From JBFGRM01 sp041563675 (GTDB lineage Bacteria; Nitrospirota; Nitrospiria; Nitrospirales; Nitrospiraceae), in NCBI GenBank assembly GCA_041563675.1, contig JBFGRM010000079.1:1-9876 (forward strand): a DNA stretch of 9,876 bases, written 5' to 3'. How positions within the stretch are numbered: the stretch's first letter is position 1; each line of letters starts with the position of its first letter. Under the pieces are notes generated by a model that did no database searches, was not told the DNA's origin, and saw nothing but the letters and a program-made list of their open reading frames with translations. Below, piece by piece: positions 1 through 6,788 of this stretch. Made by a program: the position numbers and the translations under genes.

Positions 1-179
1 AGCCGGTGACCGACCATCCTGCCTTTCTCTGACCGACCTTTTTCCAACTCTTCAACAGCCAATTGTCCGTGACGTGCGGCCAGGGCCGATGCCAGTGCTT
101 CGCGCGCTCTCTTTCCTTTTCCTCTCCCTCATGGAGGAGAACATCAGGGTCGGGGAGGTGAATGACCGGGAGGCTCTAG
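1..179. other. Window edge, no gene recognised
   Basis: This stretch lies downstream of the minus-strand PilZ gene that ends at 180. I see no credible coding region; the only long open frame here (minus strand, 52-288) runs in another frame over the PilZ gene and has no family resemblance. TGACCGACC occurs twice (about 7-15 and 31-39), which may be chance. A weak 5-bp hairpin (GCTCT at 173-177 with AGAGC at 185-189) sits at the PilZ stop codon, but no T-tract follows it on the minus strand, so I do not call a terminator. Confidence 0.5.
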
Positions 180-500
180 CTAGCAGAGCGAGGCGGTCCG
201 AAGGGTGAGCAGGAAGCGGCGAAGGCGCGAACGCGTTGGGGTCGTCATGTTGAGGAACTCGACACCGAACTCCTTCCCGGTGCTCCATCGAACGCGGGCA
301 AGGTCGATCAGCAGCGGACCGTCACCGTTGGGCATGAGCAGGCACAGACCGCAACGGTCGCCCCGATGCACGTCGACCAATCCTCTCACCGCGCAACCCC
401 ATACTGAAATGTTGAGGAGGGACCCCCGGCTTTCAAGGCCGTCGGTGGCGAGGACGACCTGGCACGAGGCGGGGAATCGAATGGCTGCGCGCAAATCCAT
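180..500 (-). CDS. Single-domain PilZ protein (predicted c-di-GMP receptor)
   Basis: This 106-residue protein is almost entirely one PilZ domain, the fold that binds cyclic di-GMP. The two binding motifs are visible: RxxxR as RAAIR at residues 4-8, very close to the N-terminus, and N/DxSxxG as NISVWG at 30-35. The late-strand signature RWSTGKEFGVEF (71-82) is shared with the PilZ proteins at 650-1027 and 9523-9867, so the three look like paralogs. A basic helix follows (about 88-102). There is no signal peptide or membrane segment, so it is probably cytoplasmic. The ATG at 500 is the only good start: an in-frame TGA lies nine codons upstream. The ribosome site is poor (AAGG about 12 bases upstream). 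TATGCT at 541-546 (minus strand) is a possible -10. The output partner is not evident. Confidence 0.82.
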   Translation of the reverse strand: MDLRAAIRFPASCQVVLATDGLESRGSLLNISVWGCAVRGLVDVHRGDRCGLCLLMPNGDGPLLIDLARVRWSTGKEFGVEFLNMTTPTRSRLRRFLLTLRTASLC

Positions 501-649
501 CAGAGTAGTGAGCCTTGTGAGGAGTCAATCTCTAGGGGTCAGCATACCCGCAGACAGGTCCTGGAACTATGACGTGTATCACAAGGCTGGAACGGTCACC
601 GAGGCCCAGTCCGAACACGCGCGATGAATATGGGCTTGGAGGCGGTCGG
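501..649. other. Spacer between two co-directional PilZ genes
   Basis: This 149-base gap separates two minus-strand PilZ genes. It is long enough for the downstream gene (180-500) to have its own promoter. On the minus strand TATGCT (541-546) could serve as a -10 with a leader of about 34 bases, but I find no matching -35. No open frame with coding character and no terminator hairpin are visible. Confidence 0.35.
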
Positions 650-1027
650 CTATGCAGGCTGGAAGGCGGGAAGGGAGGCCTGGGCACGCTGCTCCAGGCC
701 GGGTTGCATCTCCAGAAATTTCAGCAACTGGCGCAGCCGTTTCTGGTGATCTGAATGCACGCGAATGAACTCGATGCCGAACTCATCACCGCTGACCCAG
801 CGGATGATCGCCAGCTCGATCTTGATGGGGGTCGGATCGTTCGGGGCATAAAGCATGAGTCGGAGGTAGGCGCTGTCCTTCAGGCTCTGGTCGCCTTTGA
901 TACGGCAGCCGCCTGGGGACAGGTTGACGAGCTGACCCTTTCCATCGAGAAGGTCACCCACGATGCCGACGGGGAACTGGACGCGTATCCGGTTGAGGTT
1001 CCTGTTCTCCCCACTCTTCTGCTCCAT
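650..1027 (-). CDS. Single-domain PilZ protein (predicted c-di-GMP receptor)
   Basis: This 125-residue protein consists of one PilZ domain. RxxxR is present as RNLNR at residues 9-13 and N/DxSxxG as NLSPGG at 35-40, so both loops expected to hold c-di-GMP look intact. IRWVSGDEFGIEF followed by a helical tail rich in Arg, Lys and Leu matches the paralogs at 180-500 and 9523-9867. No export signal or membrane span is seen. I chose the ATG at 1027 over the ATG nine codons further upstream (1054) because AGGAGGAG lies directly in front of it, a near-perfect Shine-Dalgarno. It is transcribed divergently from the barrel-protein gene at 1481 and lies upstream of a second PilZ gene in the same orientation. 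Its target cannot be told from the sequence. Confidence 0.88.
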   Translation of the reverse strand: MEQKSGENRNLNRIRVQFPVGIVGDLLDGKGQLVNLSPGGCRIKGDQSLKDSAYLRLMLYAPNDPTPIKIELAIIRWVSGDEFGIEFIRVHSDHQKRLRQLLKFLEMQPGLEQRAQASLPAFQPA

Positions 1028-1325
1028 GGCTCCTCCTGATTCGGATCCGGGCACGAGAATGAAGGGCGCGAAAAGTTCAGCCGAACAGTGCCAAGGATAT
1101 CGGCAAGGCCGGGGAAAATAAATTCCTCCGAGGTGTTCCCTCGTTCAGGGGGTGCCGATGCGGCGGGCGACCGAGTTTCGCCCTTTCGAGACGAAGCCCG
1201 TTCCCCAAGGCTAACGCAGGTCCCATCACCCGCCGGATGAATCTCGAGCGTTGCATCAATATAGAACGACGGGTTCGACCTCGCACCTTCATAAGGTATT
1301 GATTTTCGTCATTTTTTAAGGAATC

Positions 1326-1344
1326 ACGAACAACGGTTTCGTTG
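1326..1344. repeat. Overlapping short inverted repeats at the -35 box
   Basis: Two interleaved inverted repeats share this 19-base stretch: ACGAA (1326-1330) with TTCGT (1338-1342), and CAACG (1331-1335) with CGTTG (1340-1344). They overlap the TTGACA box that starts at 1342, the position expected of an operator. The arms are only 5 bp, so chance is possible. Confidence 0.3.
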
Positions 1345-1369
1345 ACAGAGGGGCGCCGTCTGCTAGGCT
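1342..1369 (+). promoter_or_regulatory. Sigma-70-type promoter candidate for the TPR/barrel gene
   Basis: A perfect TTGACA -35 box (1342-1347) is followed after 16 bases by TAGGCT (1364-1369), with TGC immediately in front, an extended -10 arrangement. An AT-rich stretch lies just upstream. Predicted transcription starts near 1376, about 105 bases before the ATG at 1481. The -10 is not consensus but resembles those proposed at 8490-8495 and 9115-9120. Confidence 0.55.
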
Positions 1370-1480
1370 CATACTGATTAGTTCCTCTTCAAGGAACCGG
1401 ACCGTCAACAGCGACTACGAGCGTGCCGGACCCGAGACGGCATTCTCATACAAGACAACACAGACCGCACCGGTGGACCT

Positions 1481-3088
1481 ATGGGAATCCCTGGGTACGC
1501 CAGGACTTGCGCGGGCTGGACGGCAGGGCTGCTGATGCTGCTCAGTGCCTCGCCCGCGCCGCCCGTCGGGGCGCAGCCGACGGCGGCCAGCGAAACATAC
1601 GACTTCACCCTGAGCAAGGGCCTGCTCGAATTCAGCCGCGGCCGCTACCAAGAAGCCGCAAAGCTGTTTCGCGACGCGACCGCGGCGAAGCCGCGGGACG
1701 TCGAGGCGCAGGACTACCTTGGTCAGGCACTCCTCCGTCTCGATGACTACGCCGGAGCGGAGCAGGTCTATGCGAATCTGCTCACGGAGTTTCCCACCTC
1801 GGCCCGAGGCTTCGTCGGATTGGGCCTCAGCCAGATCAAGCTCGGTAAGTACCAGGATGCCCTTGCCAATCTCGCGGCGGCCGAGACGCTCTCTCCCGAC
1901 GATCCCTTGATCTACTATTACCAGGGATTGGCCTATCAAGGTCTCAAGGCCTACGAACTGTCGCCGCCGCTCTTTGCCCGCGCGATCAAGCTGAGCCCGG
2001 ACCTCGAGCCCTCCGCCCGATACTATACGGGGGTGGCCTACTACGAGATGGGTCGCGTGGAGGAGGCGGAACGGGAATTCAAGGCGGCGCTGGCATACGG
2101 CGACCCGGAGTCACAACTGTCGCGATCGGCGAGGGAATTCCTGACGGAACGCGGCGCGCCACGCCAGCCCGATGAGCCGAGACGCTGGGATCTGAGTCTC
2201 AGCGTCAGCGAGCAGTACGATACCAATGTGGTGCTCTTGCCCCTCGGCACGCAGCCGTCTCCCGACACCGGGATTTCGGACAAGGACGACTACGTGACCA
2301 CCCTCTATGCAAGAGGCGAATACCGAATGATCCAGACTGGCCCCTGGACCATGGGAACGTCCTATGGCTTTTTCCAAAGCTTCCATCGAGAGCTGAGCGG
2401 GTTCGACGTCCAAAGTCACGCGCCCTCAGCCTATCTTCAACGCACGCTCGGCCCCGTCTTCGCACGCGTCCAGTATGCCTTCGATTACGTCGAGGTGGGG
2501 CGGGCGCCCTACTTGATCGCGCAAGCCGTTCAGCCGACCTTCACGATCGTCGAAGGCAGAAGTTTCTTCACCCAGTTGCGCTTCCACTACCAGTACAAAA
2601 ACTTTCGCGATGCAAAGTTCGCCGGCAACAGCAACCGTGACGGGAGGAACTGGCTCGCCAGCGTGTCCCAGTACATGTTTTTTGCGGAGGGGGAGGGCAA
2701 CTTCAGAGTGGGCTACACCTATGACCGGGACGACACGGGAGGCGGATCACCCGTCGTCGCCACCCCCGGGGTCCAGACAAACGCGGATTGGGACTACACG
2801 GGACATCGCCTCTCCGCCGGTCTTGACCTGCCGGCCATCTTCACCATCAAACCCAGCGCAGCCTTCGAGTATTACAAGCAGGACTACGCGAATCCGAGCT
2901 CGTTCTCCGCAACCGGCACGACACGACGGAAGGACGAGATCCTCTTTGTCACCGGCTCCCTCAGGCGCGAGATCGCGGGCATGTTCACCGTGAGCGCCGC
3001 CTACAGCTACACGCGCGACCAATCGAATCTCACGGCCTTTGACTACGCCCGCAGCCTCTACTCCATTTCACTGAGCGCCAAGTTTTGA
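1481..3088 (+). CDS. TPR-repeat protein with C-terminal outer-membrane beta-barrel
   Basis: This 535-residue protein has three parts. Residues 1-31 form a signal peptide with a hydrophobic core at about 13-24 and a likely cleavage after A31. Residues 40-208 hold about five TPR units (near 42-72, 74-107, 108-141, 142-175, 176-209) with the usual G/A/Y spacing and P-D turns, expected to form a periplasmic protein-binding superhelix. From about 235 to the end come alternating aromatic/polar strands, the motif EQYDTNV (244-250) often seen where such barrels begin, and a terminal LSAKF whose final Phe suits outer-membrane insertion. The architecture resembles DUF560/Slam-like TPR-barrel proteins, but I cannot assign that family firmly and see no substrate. 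GGTGGA (1472-1477) gives a modest ribosome site. The FecR and CHASE2 cyclase genes follow on the same strand, which suggests a shared envelope role. Confidence 0.82.
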   Translation: MGIPGYARTCAGWTAGLLMLLSASPAPPVGAQPTAASETYDFTLSKGLLEFSRGRYQEAAKLFRDATAAKPRDVEAQDYLGQALLRLDDYAGAEQVYANLLTEFPTSARGFVGLGLSQIKLGKYQDALANLAAAETLSPDDPLIYYYQGLAYQGLKAYELSPPLFARAIKLSPDLEPSARYYTGVAYYEMGRVEEAEREFKAALAYGDPESQLSRSAREFLTERGAPRQPDEPRRWDLSLSVSEQYDTNVVLLPLGTQPSPDTGISDKDDYVTTLYARGEYRMIQTGPWTMGTSYGFFQSFHRELSGFDVQSHAPSAYLQRTLGPVFARVQYAFDYVEVGRAPYLIAQAVQPTFTIVEGRSFFTQLRFHYQYKNFRDAKFAGNSNRDGRNWLASVSQYMFFAEGEGNFRVGYTYDRDDTGGGSPVVATPGVQTNADWDYTGHRLSAGLDLPAIFTIKPSAAFEYYKQDYANPSSFSATGTTRRKDEILFVTGSLRREIAGMFTVSAAYSYTRDQSNLTAFDYARSLYSISLSAKF

Positions 3089-3316
3089 CCCGACGTTTCG
3101 CCCGCCGCCGAAGGCCGGCACGTCCGTCGCGTGCGGGTCGCCGTGCAACGATTTGCGCGATGAGGGACAAGACTCGTCACCAACAATGGTAGGGGCGTCG
3201 ACCCTCCAAAAGAGTGGCGGCGCTCGAACGCTATGAAATTTGGTGCCTTCGCGCCGCGGCTCGGACTGGAAAACAGTCGAAGTTATGGTAGGGTCTATGC
3301 ACGGTATGGAGTCACC
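3089..3316. other. Intergenic region upstream of the FecR gene
   Basis: This 228-base gap has no recognisable gene. A frame reading into FecR from an ATG at 3233 exists, but it adds 28 residues in front of a good signal peptide and has no ribosome site. ATGGTAGGG occurs twice (3186-3194 and 3285-3293), 99 bases apart; the second copy contains the proposed -10 box. Short GC-rich complementary segments after the 3088 stop (GCACG near 3119, CGTGC near 3131) have no T-run, so I do not call a terminator. Confidence 0.4.
3267..3294 (+). promoter_or_regulatory. Weak promoter candidate for the FecR gene
   Basis: TGGAAA (3267-3272, four of six matches to TTGACA) is followed after 16 bases by TAGGGT (3289-3294), which resembles the other proposed -10 boxes of this window. 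Transcription would start near 3301. That makes the upstream ATG at 3233 unusable and fits the ATG at 3317. The -35 match is poor. Confidence 0.3.
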
Positions 3317-4549
3317 ATGATCTCTCGCATGACATGCACCTCACTTGCTCTCGCCGGCACCATGGCCGCCGCGTCGGCTGTTTACGCCGCCACCCCCGAT
3401 GACAGCATCGGCCTCTTCACCGCGGTGCACGGCAAGGTGATGGTCGAACGCTCGGCCAGCACGCACGTGTCACCGGTCAGTGTGCGTGACGACGTCTTCT
3501 TCCAGGACGTGATCGAGACTAAACACAAATCCCGCACGAAAGCGTTCTTCGACGACGAGACCATTCTGACGGTCGGGGAGAACAGCCGCGTGACCGTCAA
3601 CGAGCACGTGTACAATCCGGAGCTCGACGTCCGACGCGTTGTCGTCAAGCTCCTGGTCGGAAAGCTGCGGGCGCTCGTCGGAAAGGCCTTTACCGGGGCC
3701 GGCTCCAAGTTCGAGATCCACACACCAACGGCGATCGCCGCGGCGCGGGGGACCTACTTCATCGTCTGGGTCGAAGACTCCGGCACGAGCGGAATCGTCA
3801 ACATCGGCGAGGCGGGAAAGGTCGATTTCACCTCCGGCGGAAAAACCGTCACGGTGTCGCCAGGAGAATTTTCGGTCGCCCCCGCCGGCAAGCCTCCGGC
3901 GATGCCGGTGATCCTCAAGGCCGGCTCCGAATCGGATGCGACCGGACAGTCCATCGCCGGCGTCCGAGCAGGAACCGCCCTGGCAAGCGCAAGCAATCTG
4001 ACCGGCACGGTCGGGAACACCCTCGGCAACACCCTGAGCCTGGCAAACAATACGCTGAACGCGGCCCTGGGAACCGTCAACGCCCTGACGAGCGCTTCCC
4101 TCGGCCAGGTGGCCGATGTGCTGGACGCGATCAACGGCACCGACCTGAAGGACGCGCCGGCGCACGAGACACCGCAGCAGGTCGTGCAATCGTTGGGCCT
4201 GTCGATTCCCACGCAACTGACTTCGAGTCAGGTCGCGGACCCGACCGGCATCCAGAGTGCCGTCCTCGACTCGAATGCGGCTGATGACCTCGCGAGTCTC
4301 GAGCAAGTCGAGGAGCTGGCCAACAAGGTGCTGTCTTCGACCTCGATCGCCTCGAGCCCCGTGGCCGCCCCCGTCGGGACCATCGCCTCCACGGTGGGGT
4401 CGATCGTGCTTGTCCCGCCCGCGGTGACCTCCGGCATCGTCAACCCCGTGGCACCCGTCGTGCCACCGGTCGTTCCTCCCGTGGCCCCGCCCGCGCCACC
4501 TGCGCCGCCCCCGGTTGTTCCGCCGATCGTGCCGCCGATCATTCCCTGA
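3317..4549 (+). CDS. Secreted FecR-domain protein with proline-rich tail
   Basis: This 410-residue protein begins with a signal peptide (hydrophobic 7-22, likely cleavage after A24 in AVYA). A FecR-type domain follows at about 35-190: a FQDVIET segment (62-68), a TKAFFDDETILTVGENS strand set (74-90), the KLLVGKLRALVG region (111-122), and FEIHTPTAIAAARGTYF (132-148), which is the family hallmark. Classical FecR is an inner-membrane sigma-factor regulator, but here there is no N-terminal cytoplasmic regulator domain and no sigma gene in the window, so the domain is predicted to act in the periplasm. Residues 215-275 are Ala/Leu/Asn-rich and probably helical. Residues 376-410 are almost only Pro, Val, Ala and Ile. 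GGAG (3308-3311) five bases before the ATG, plus the signal peptide, select this start. The partner is unknown; the adjacent barrel and CHASE2 genes are the obvious candidates. Confidence 0.83.
   Translation: MISRMTCTSLALAGTMAAASAVYAATPDDSIGLFTAVHGKVMVERSASTHVSPVSVRDDVFFQDVIETKHKSRTKAFFDDETILTVGENSRVTVNEHVYNPELDVRRVVVKLLVGKLRALVGKAFTGAGSKFEIHTPTAIAAARGTYFIVWVEDSGTSGIVNIGEAGKVDFTSGGKTVTVSPGEFSVAPAGKPPAMPVILKAGSESDATGQSIAGVRAGTALASASNLTGTVGNTLGNTLSLANNTLNAALGTVNALTSASLGQVADVLDAINGTDLKDAPAHETPQQVVQSLGLSIPTQLTSSQVADPTGIQSAVLDSNAADDLASLEQVEELANKVLSSTSIASSPVAAPVGTIASTVGSIVLVPPAVTSGIVNPVAPVVPPVVPPVAPPAPPAPPPVVPPIVPPIIP
4440..4546 (+). repeat. Low-complexity Pro/Val coding tract
   Basis: The 3' end of the FecR gene repeats GTNCCNCCN-like units and encodes a VPP/APP-rich tail of about 35 residues (376-410). 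Such a tail is expected to form an extended polyproline-type linker. The tract stops exactly at the stop codon, with no domain after it. Repetitive coding of this kind is prone to length variation between strains. Confidence 0.6.
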
Positions 4550-4553
4550 TCGG
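4535..4553 (+). other. Perfect 7-bp hairpin across the FecR stop codon
   Basis: CCGATCA (4535-4541) and TGATCGG (4547-4553) are exact inverted repeats around a five-base loop, and the right arm contains the TGA stop (4547-4549). No T-run follows, so it is not a standard intrinsic terminator. It could protect the mRNA 3' end or reduce read-through into the cyclase gene 136 bases away, or be a by-product of the repetitive tract. Confidence 0.35.
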
Positions 4554-4685
4554 TCGAAAACACCCCCCGCAGCACCGAGCGTGACAAGAGTGAGCCCGAA
4601 CCCACGTCCATAGCGCTCCACGCGCTCCTTCCAAAATTCCGATTTTCATCCGCATTCCAAGGCCGTCGCGGTATACAGAAGCTCT

Positions 4686-6773
4686 ATGGTCCGCAGGGGT
4701 CTCGCCAATCCGCAGTCCTACCAACGCGTCGTGCTCGCGGTCGGGCTTAGCGTCACCGCCTGCGTCCTGGCGCTCGCCTGGCTCGGAGCCAGCCCGTTCA
4801 CTCGTCTGGAGACCACGCTGTTGGACTGGCAGTTCCGCCTGCGGGGGGAGCGACCCGTCACGCGTGACGTGGTCATCGTGGCGATCGACGAGAAGAGCCT
4901 GCGGGAGGTCGGCCGCTGGCCCTGGTCTCGCGACGTGCAGGCGGAGCTTGTCTCGGCAATCGTCAAGGATCAGCCCGCCGTCATCGGGTTGGACATCATC
5001 TATGCCGAGCCGCAGCCTGTCCCTTCTTCTCGCAAAACCGGAATGAACGGCCTGGGGCCAGCGCCCGCGCCGGACGTCGCGCTGGCTCGCGCGCTCGGTC
5101 GAGCGGAGCGGTCGGTCCTGGCCCTGCCCCTCCTGGTGCCGGACTCCCGCACCAGGTATACCGACGCACTGGTCACGACGACCGCACCCGCCAGCATGAA
5201 GAAAAGCGAGTTCATGCTCATCAGACGGGCGGCCGGGAGCGACGCCTTCGATCCCTACCATGCCGCCGTGGCCTTGCCGATCATTCCTGCACTGGCGGAG
5301 ACCGCCTCGGGGATCGGACACGCGTACAGCCTTCCCGATATCGACGGGGTCACGCGGCGCGAATATACTGCGCTCGGCTTCGAGGACGCCTACTATCCCT
5401 CGTTCGCCCTGGAACTGGCGCGCCTCCACCTCGACATCCCTCGAGAGCGCGTCTCCCTGGTGCTGGGGGAAGGCATCCGTCTGGGCAGGATCTTCGTTCC
5501 GACCGACGAAAAGTCGCGCATGCTGATCAATTACGCCGGGCGGGAGCGGACGTTCCCCTTCGTGTCGGCCACGGACGTCCTCCGGCAGCGGGTCGCCGCG
5601 GGTTCCTTTACGGGCAAGGTCGTGCTGGTCGGGACCGCCGCGTTGGGAACGTATGATCAAGCGATCACGCCGTTCTCCGCAAACGTTCCCAGCGTGGAGA
5701 AAAACGCCACCGTCGTCGAAAACATCATTCATCAGCATATGCTACACAACACGCTCTGGAACGGACCCCTTGAGCTCCTCCTCGTCCTCCTGTTCGGCAT
5801 CACGCTTACCTACGGCCTGCAGCGGCTGCGAGCCGTGCAGGGCACCACCCTCGCGGCCTGTGCGCTGCTCGGCTACGCCGGCGTGGCCCAGTATCTCTTT
5901 GCCAAACCGGGCCTTGTGCTGCCGATGGGAGCCCCCGTGCTCACGATCATCCTGGTCTTCGTCGCCCTCACCATCGTGAACGTGCTTGCCAGGGAGCGGC
6001 AGGCCGGAGCGATCCGCGCCATGTTCTCCAGCTACGTCAGCCCCCGCATCGTCGAGGAGCTGGTCCGGTCCCCGGAGAAGGCGCGACTCGGCGGGTATCG
6101 GCGGGAGGTGACCATGCTCTTCGCAGACCTCGCCGGTTTCACGCGATTCAGCGAGCAGCGACCGGCCGAGGAAGTCGTGGCGCAGCTCAACGAATACCTT
6201 GGCGCCATGACGGAAGTGGTGTTTCGTTGGAACGGGACCCTCGATAAATTCGTGGGCGACGAGATCGTCGTCTTCTGGGGCGCGCCGATCGAGCAGCCTG
6301 ACCACGCGGAGCTCGCGGTGAAGTGTGCGCTCCATATGCGCAAGCGGCTCGAGGAGCTGCAGCAACGATGGAAGGCAGAGGGAAAGGAGCCGCTGGACAA
6401 CGGCATCGGCATCAACACCGGGACGGTGGTGGTCGGTAACATCGGTGCCGAGGGCCGCAAGATGGACTACACCGTGGTCGGCGACCAGGTGAACGTGGCG
6501 GCGCGGTTTCAGGGGTTGACGAGAAAGTTTGGCTGCCCGATCGTCCTGACGGAGCACACTGCCGGGCGCCTCAAGGAGCTGATGCAGGCGGAGGAGCGCT
6601 CTGACAACCAGGGGCGCATCGGCCACGTGTCGCTGCGTCGCCTCGGCACGGTCACGGTGAAGGGGAGTGACCGGCCGCTCGGAGCCTATTCGGTCGCCTC
6701 GCTGGCGCGAGAGGAGGCCTCGCGCGTCGACGAATCGGGGCCGGACGAACCCTGTGAGATGACAGAGAAATGA
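4686..6773 (+). CDS. CHASE2-domain class III adenylate cyclase, inner membrane
   Basis: This 695-residue membrane enzyme is predicted to make cAMP from ATP in response to an extracytoplasmic signal. Order: membrane segment (about 16-34); CHASE2 sensor in the periplasm (about 40-350), with the typical LLDWQFRLRGER start and VVIVAIDEKSL, GRWPWSR and IGLDIIY motifs; three membrane segments (about 361-378, 387-405, 411-434); then a class III cyclase domain (about 470-670). Catalytic residues are complete: metal-binding D481 (FADLAGF) and D525 (FVGDE), purine-selecting K521 and D600, which indicate ATP rather than GTP, and transition-state N603 and R607 in NVAAR. The start has only a weak AGAAG four bases upstream, and a TATACA at 4672-4677 could place transcription almost at the ATG. 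It lies 136 bases after the FecR gene and ends convergent with the HD-GYP gene. No cAMP receptor gene is in the window. Confidence 0.93.
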   Translation: MVRRGLANPQSYQRVVLAVGLSVTACVLALAWLGASPFTRLETTLLDWQFRLRGERPVTRDVVIVAIDEKSLREVGRWPWSRDVQAELVSAIVKDQPAVIGLDIIYAEPQPVPSSRKTGMNGLGPAPAPDVALARALGRAERSVLALPLLVPDSRTRYTDALVTTTAPASMKKSEFMLIRRAAGSDAFDPYHAAVALPIIPALAETASGIGHAYSLPDIDGVTRREYTALGFEDAYYPSFALELARLHLDIPRERVSLVLGEGIRLGRIFVPTDEKSRMLINYAGRERTFPFVSATDVLRQRVAAGSFTGKVVLVGTAALGTYDQAITPFSANVPSVEKNATVVENIIHQHMLHNTLWNGPLELLLVLLFGITLTYGLQRLRAVQGTTLAACALLGYAGVAQYLFAKPGLVLPMGAPVLTIILVFVALTIVNVLARERQAGAIRAMFSSYVSPRIVEELVRSPEKARLGGYRREVTMLFADLAGFTRFSEQRPAEEVVAQLNEYLGAMTEVVFRWNGTLDKFVGDEIVVFWGAPIEQPDHAELAVKCALHMRKRLEELQQRWKAEGKEPLDNGIGINTGTVVVGNIGAEGRKMDYTVVGDQVNVAARFQGLTRKFGCPIVLTEHTAGRLKELMQAEERSDNQGRIGHVSLRRLGTVTVKGSDRPLGAYSVASLAREEASRVDESGPDEPCEMTEK

Positions 6774-6788
6774 AGACGGGTGGTGTGG

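Larger units (their letters stand above)
1028..1480. other. Divergent intergenic region, 453 bases
   Basis: This region separates the minus-strand PilZ gene (start 1027) from the plus-strand TPR/barrel gene (start 1481). It has no convincing coding frame; a 71-codon minus-strand frame (1077-1292) is Arg-rich and has neither ribosome site nor family resemblance. The part at about 1285-1345 is clearly richer in A and T than its surroundings and leads into a good plus-strand promoter candidate (1342-1369). Overlapping short inverted repeats lie at 1326-1344. On the minus strand TATATT (1258-1263) could be a -10 for the PilZ gene, but it has no good -35. I looked for a c-di-GMP riboswitch core and did not find one. 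The transcript of the TPR gene would have a leader of about 105 bases. Confidence 0.5.

Noticed and set aside
205..627. Plus-strand frame of 140 codons over the first PilZ gene
   Set aside because: It is Arg/Ser-rich with no domain, and the opposite strand has both PilZ motifs.
1110..1130. Possible sigma-54 site near the minus-strand PilZ gene (TGGCAC followed by GGC, on the minus strand)
   Set aside because: It lies closer to about 1085-1105 in detail, but the GG-to-GC spacing is one base too short for sigma-54, and no enhancer-dependent regulator is encoded nearby.
1028..1480. c-di-GMP riboswitch in the long leader of the TPR gene
   Set aside because: The abundance of c-di-GMP proteins made this worth checking, but I could not find the conserved core words of class I or II aptamers on either strand.
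1415..1939. Minus-strand frame of 174 codons over the start of the TPR gene
   Set aside because: The plus strand has a signal peptide and TPR pattern; the minus frame has no ribosome site or recognisable motif.
3470..4621. Long minus-strand open frame (383 codons) opposite the FecR gene
   Set aside because: It is rich in Arg, Gly and Asp, has no recognisable domain, and lies opposite a gene with signal peptide, FecR motifs and ribosome site. Long antisense frames are common in GC-rich DNA.
4539..5738. Long minus-strand open frame (399 codons) opposite the cyclase gene
   Set aside because: The plus strand codes for a complete CHASE2 domain here, and the minus frame has low-complexity Arg/Gly/Asp composition without motifs.
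5742..6626. Minus-strand open frame (294 codons) opposite the cyclase catalytic domain
   Set aside because: All catalytic residues of the cyclase are read from the plus strand; the antisense frame shows only Leu/Arg/His-rich sequence without a family signature.
6774..6788. Bidirectional terminator between the convergent cyclase and HD-GYP genes
   Set aside because: Only 15 bases separate the stops and no inverted repeat with T-runs is visible in or next to them.
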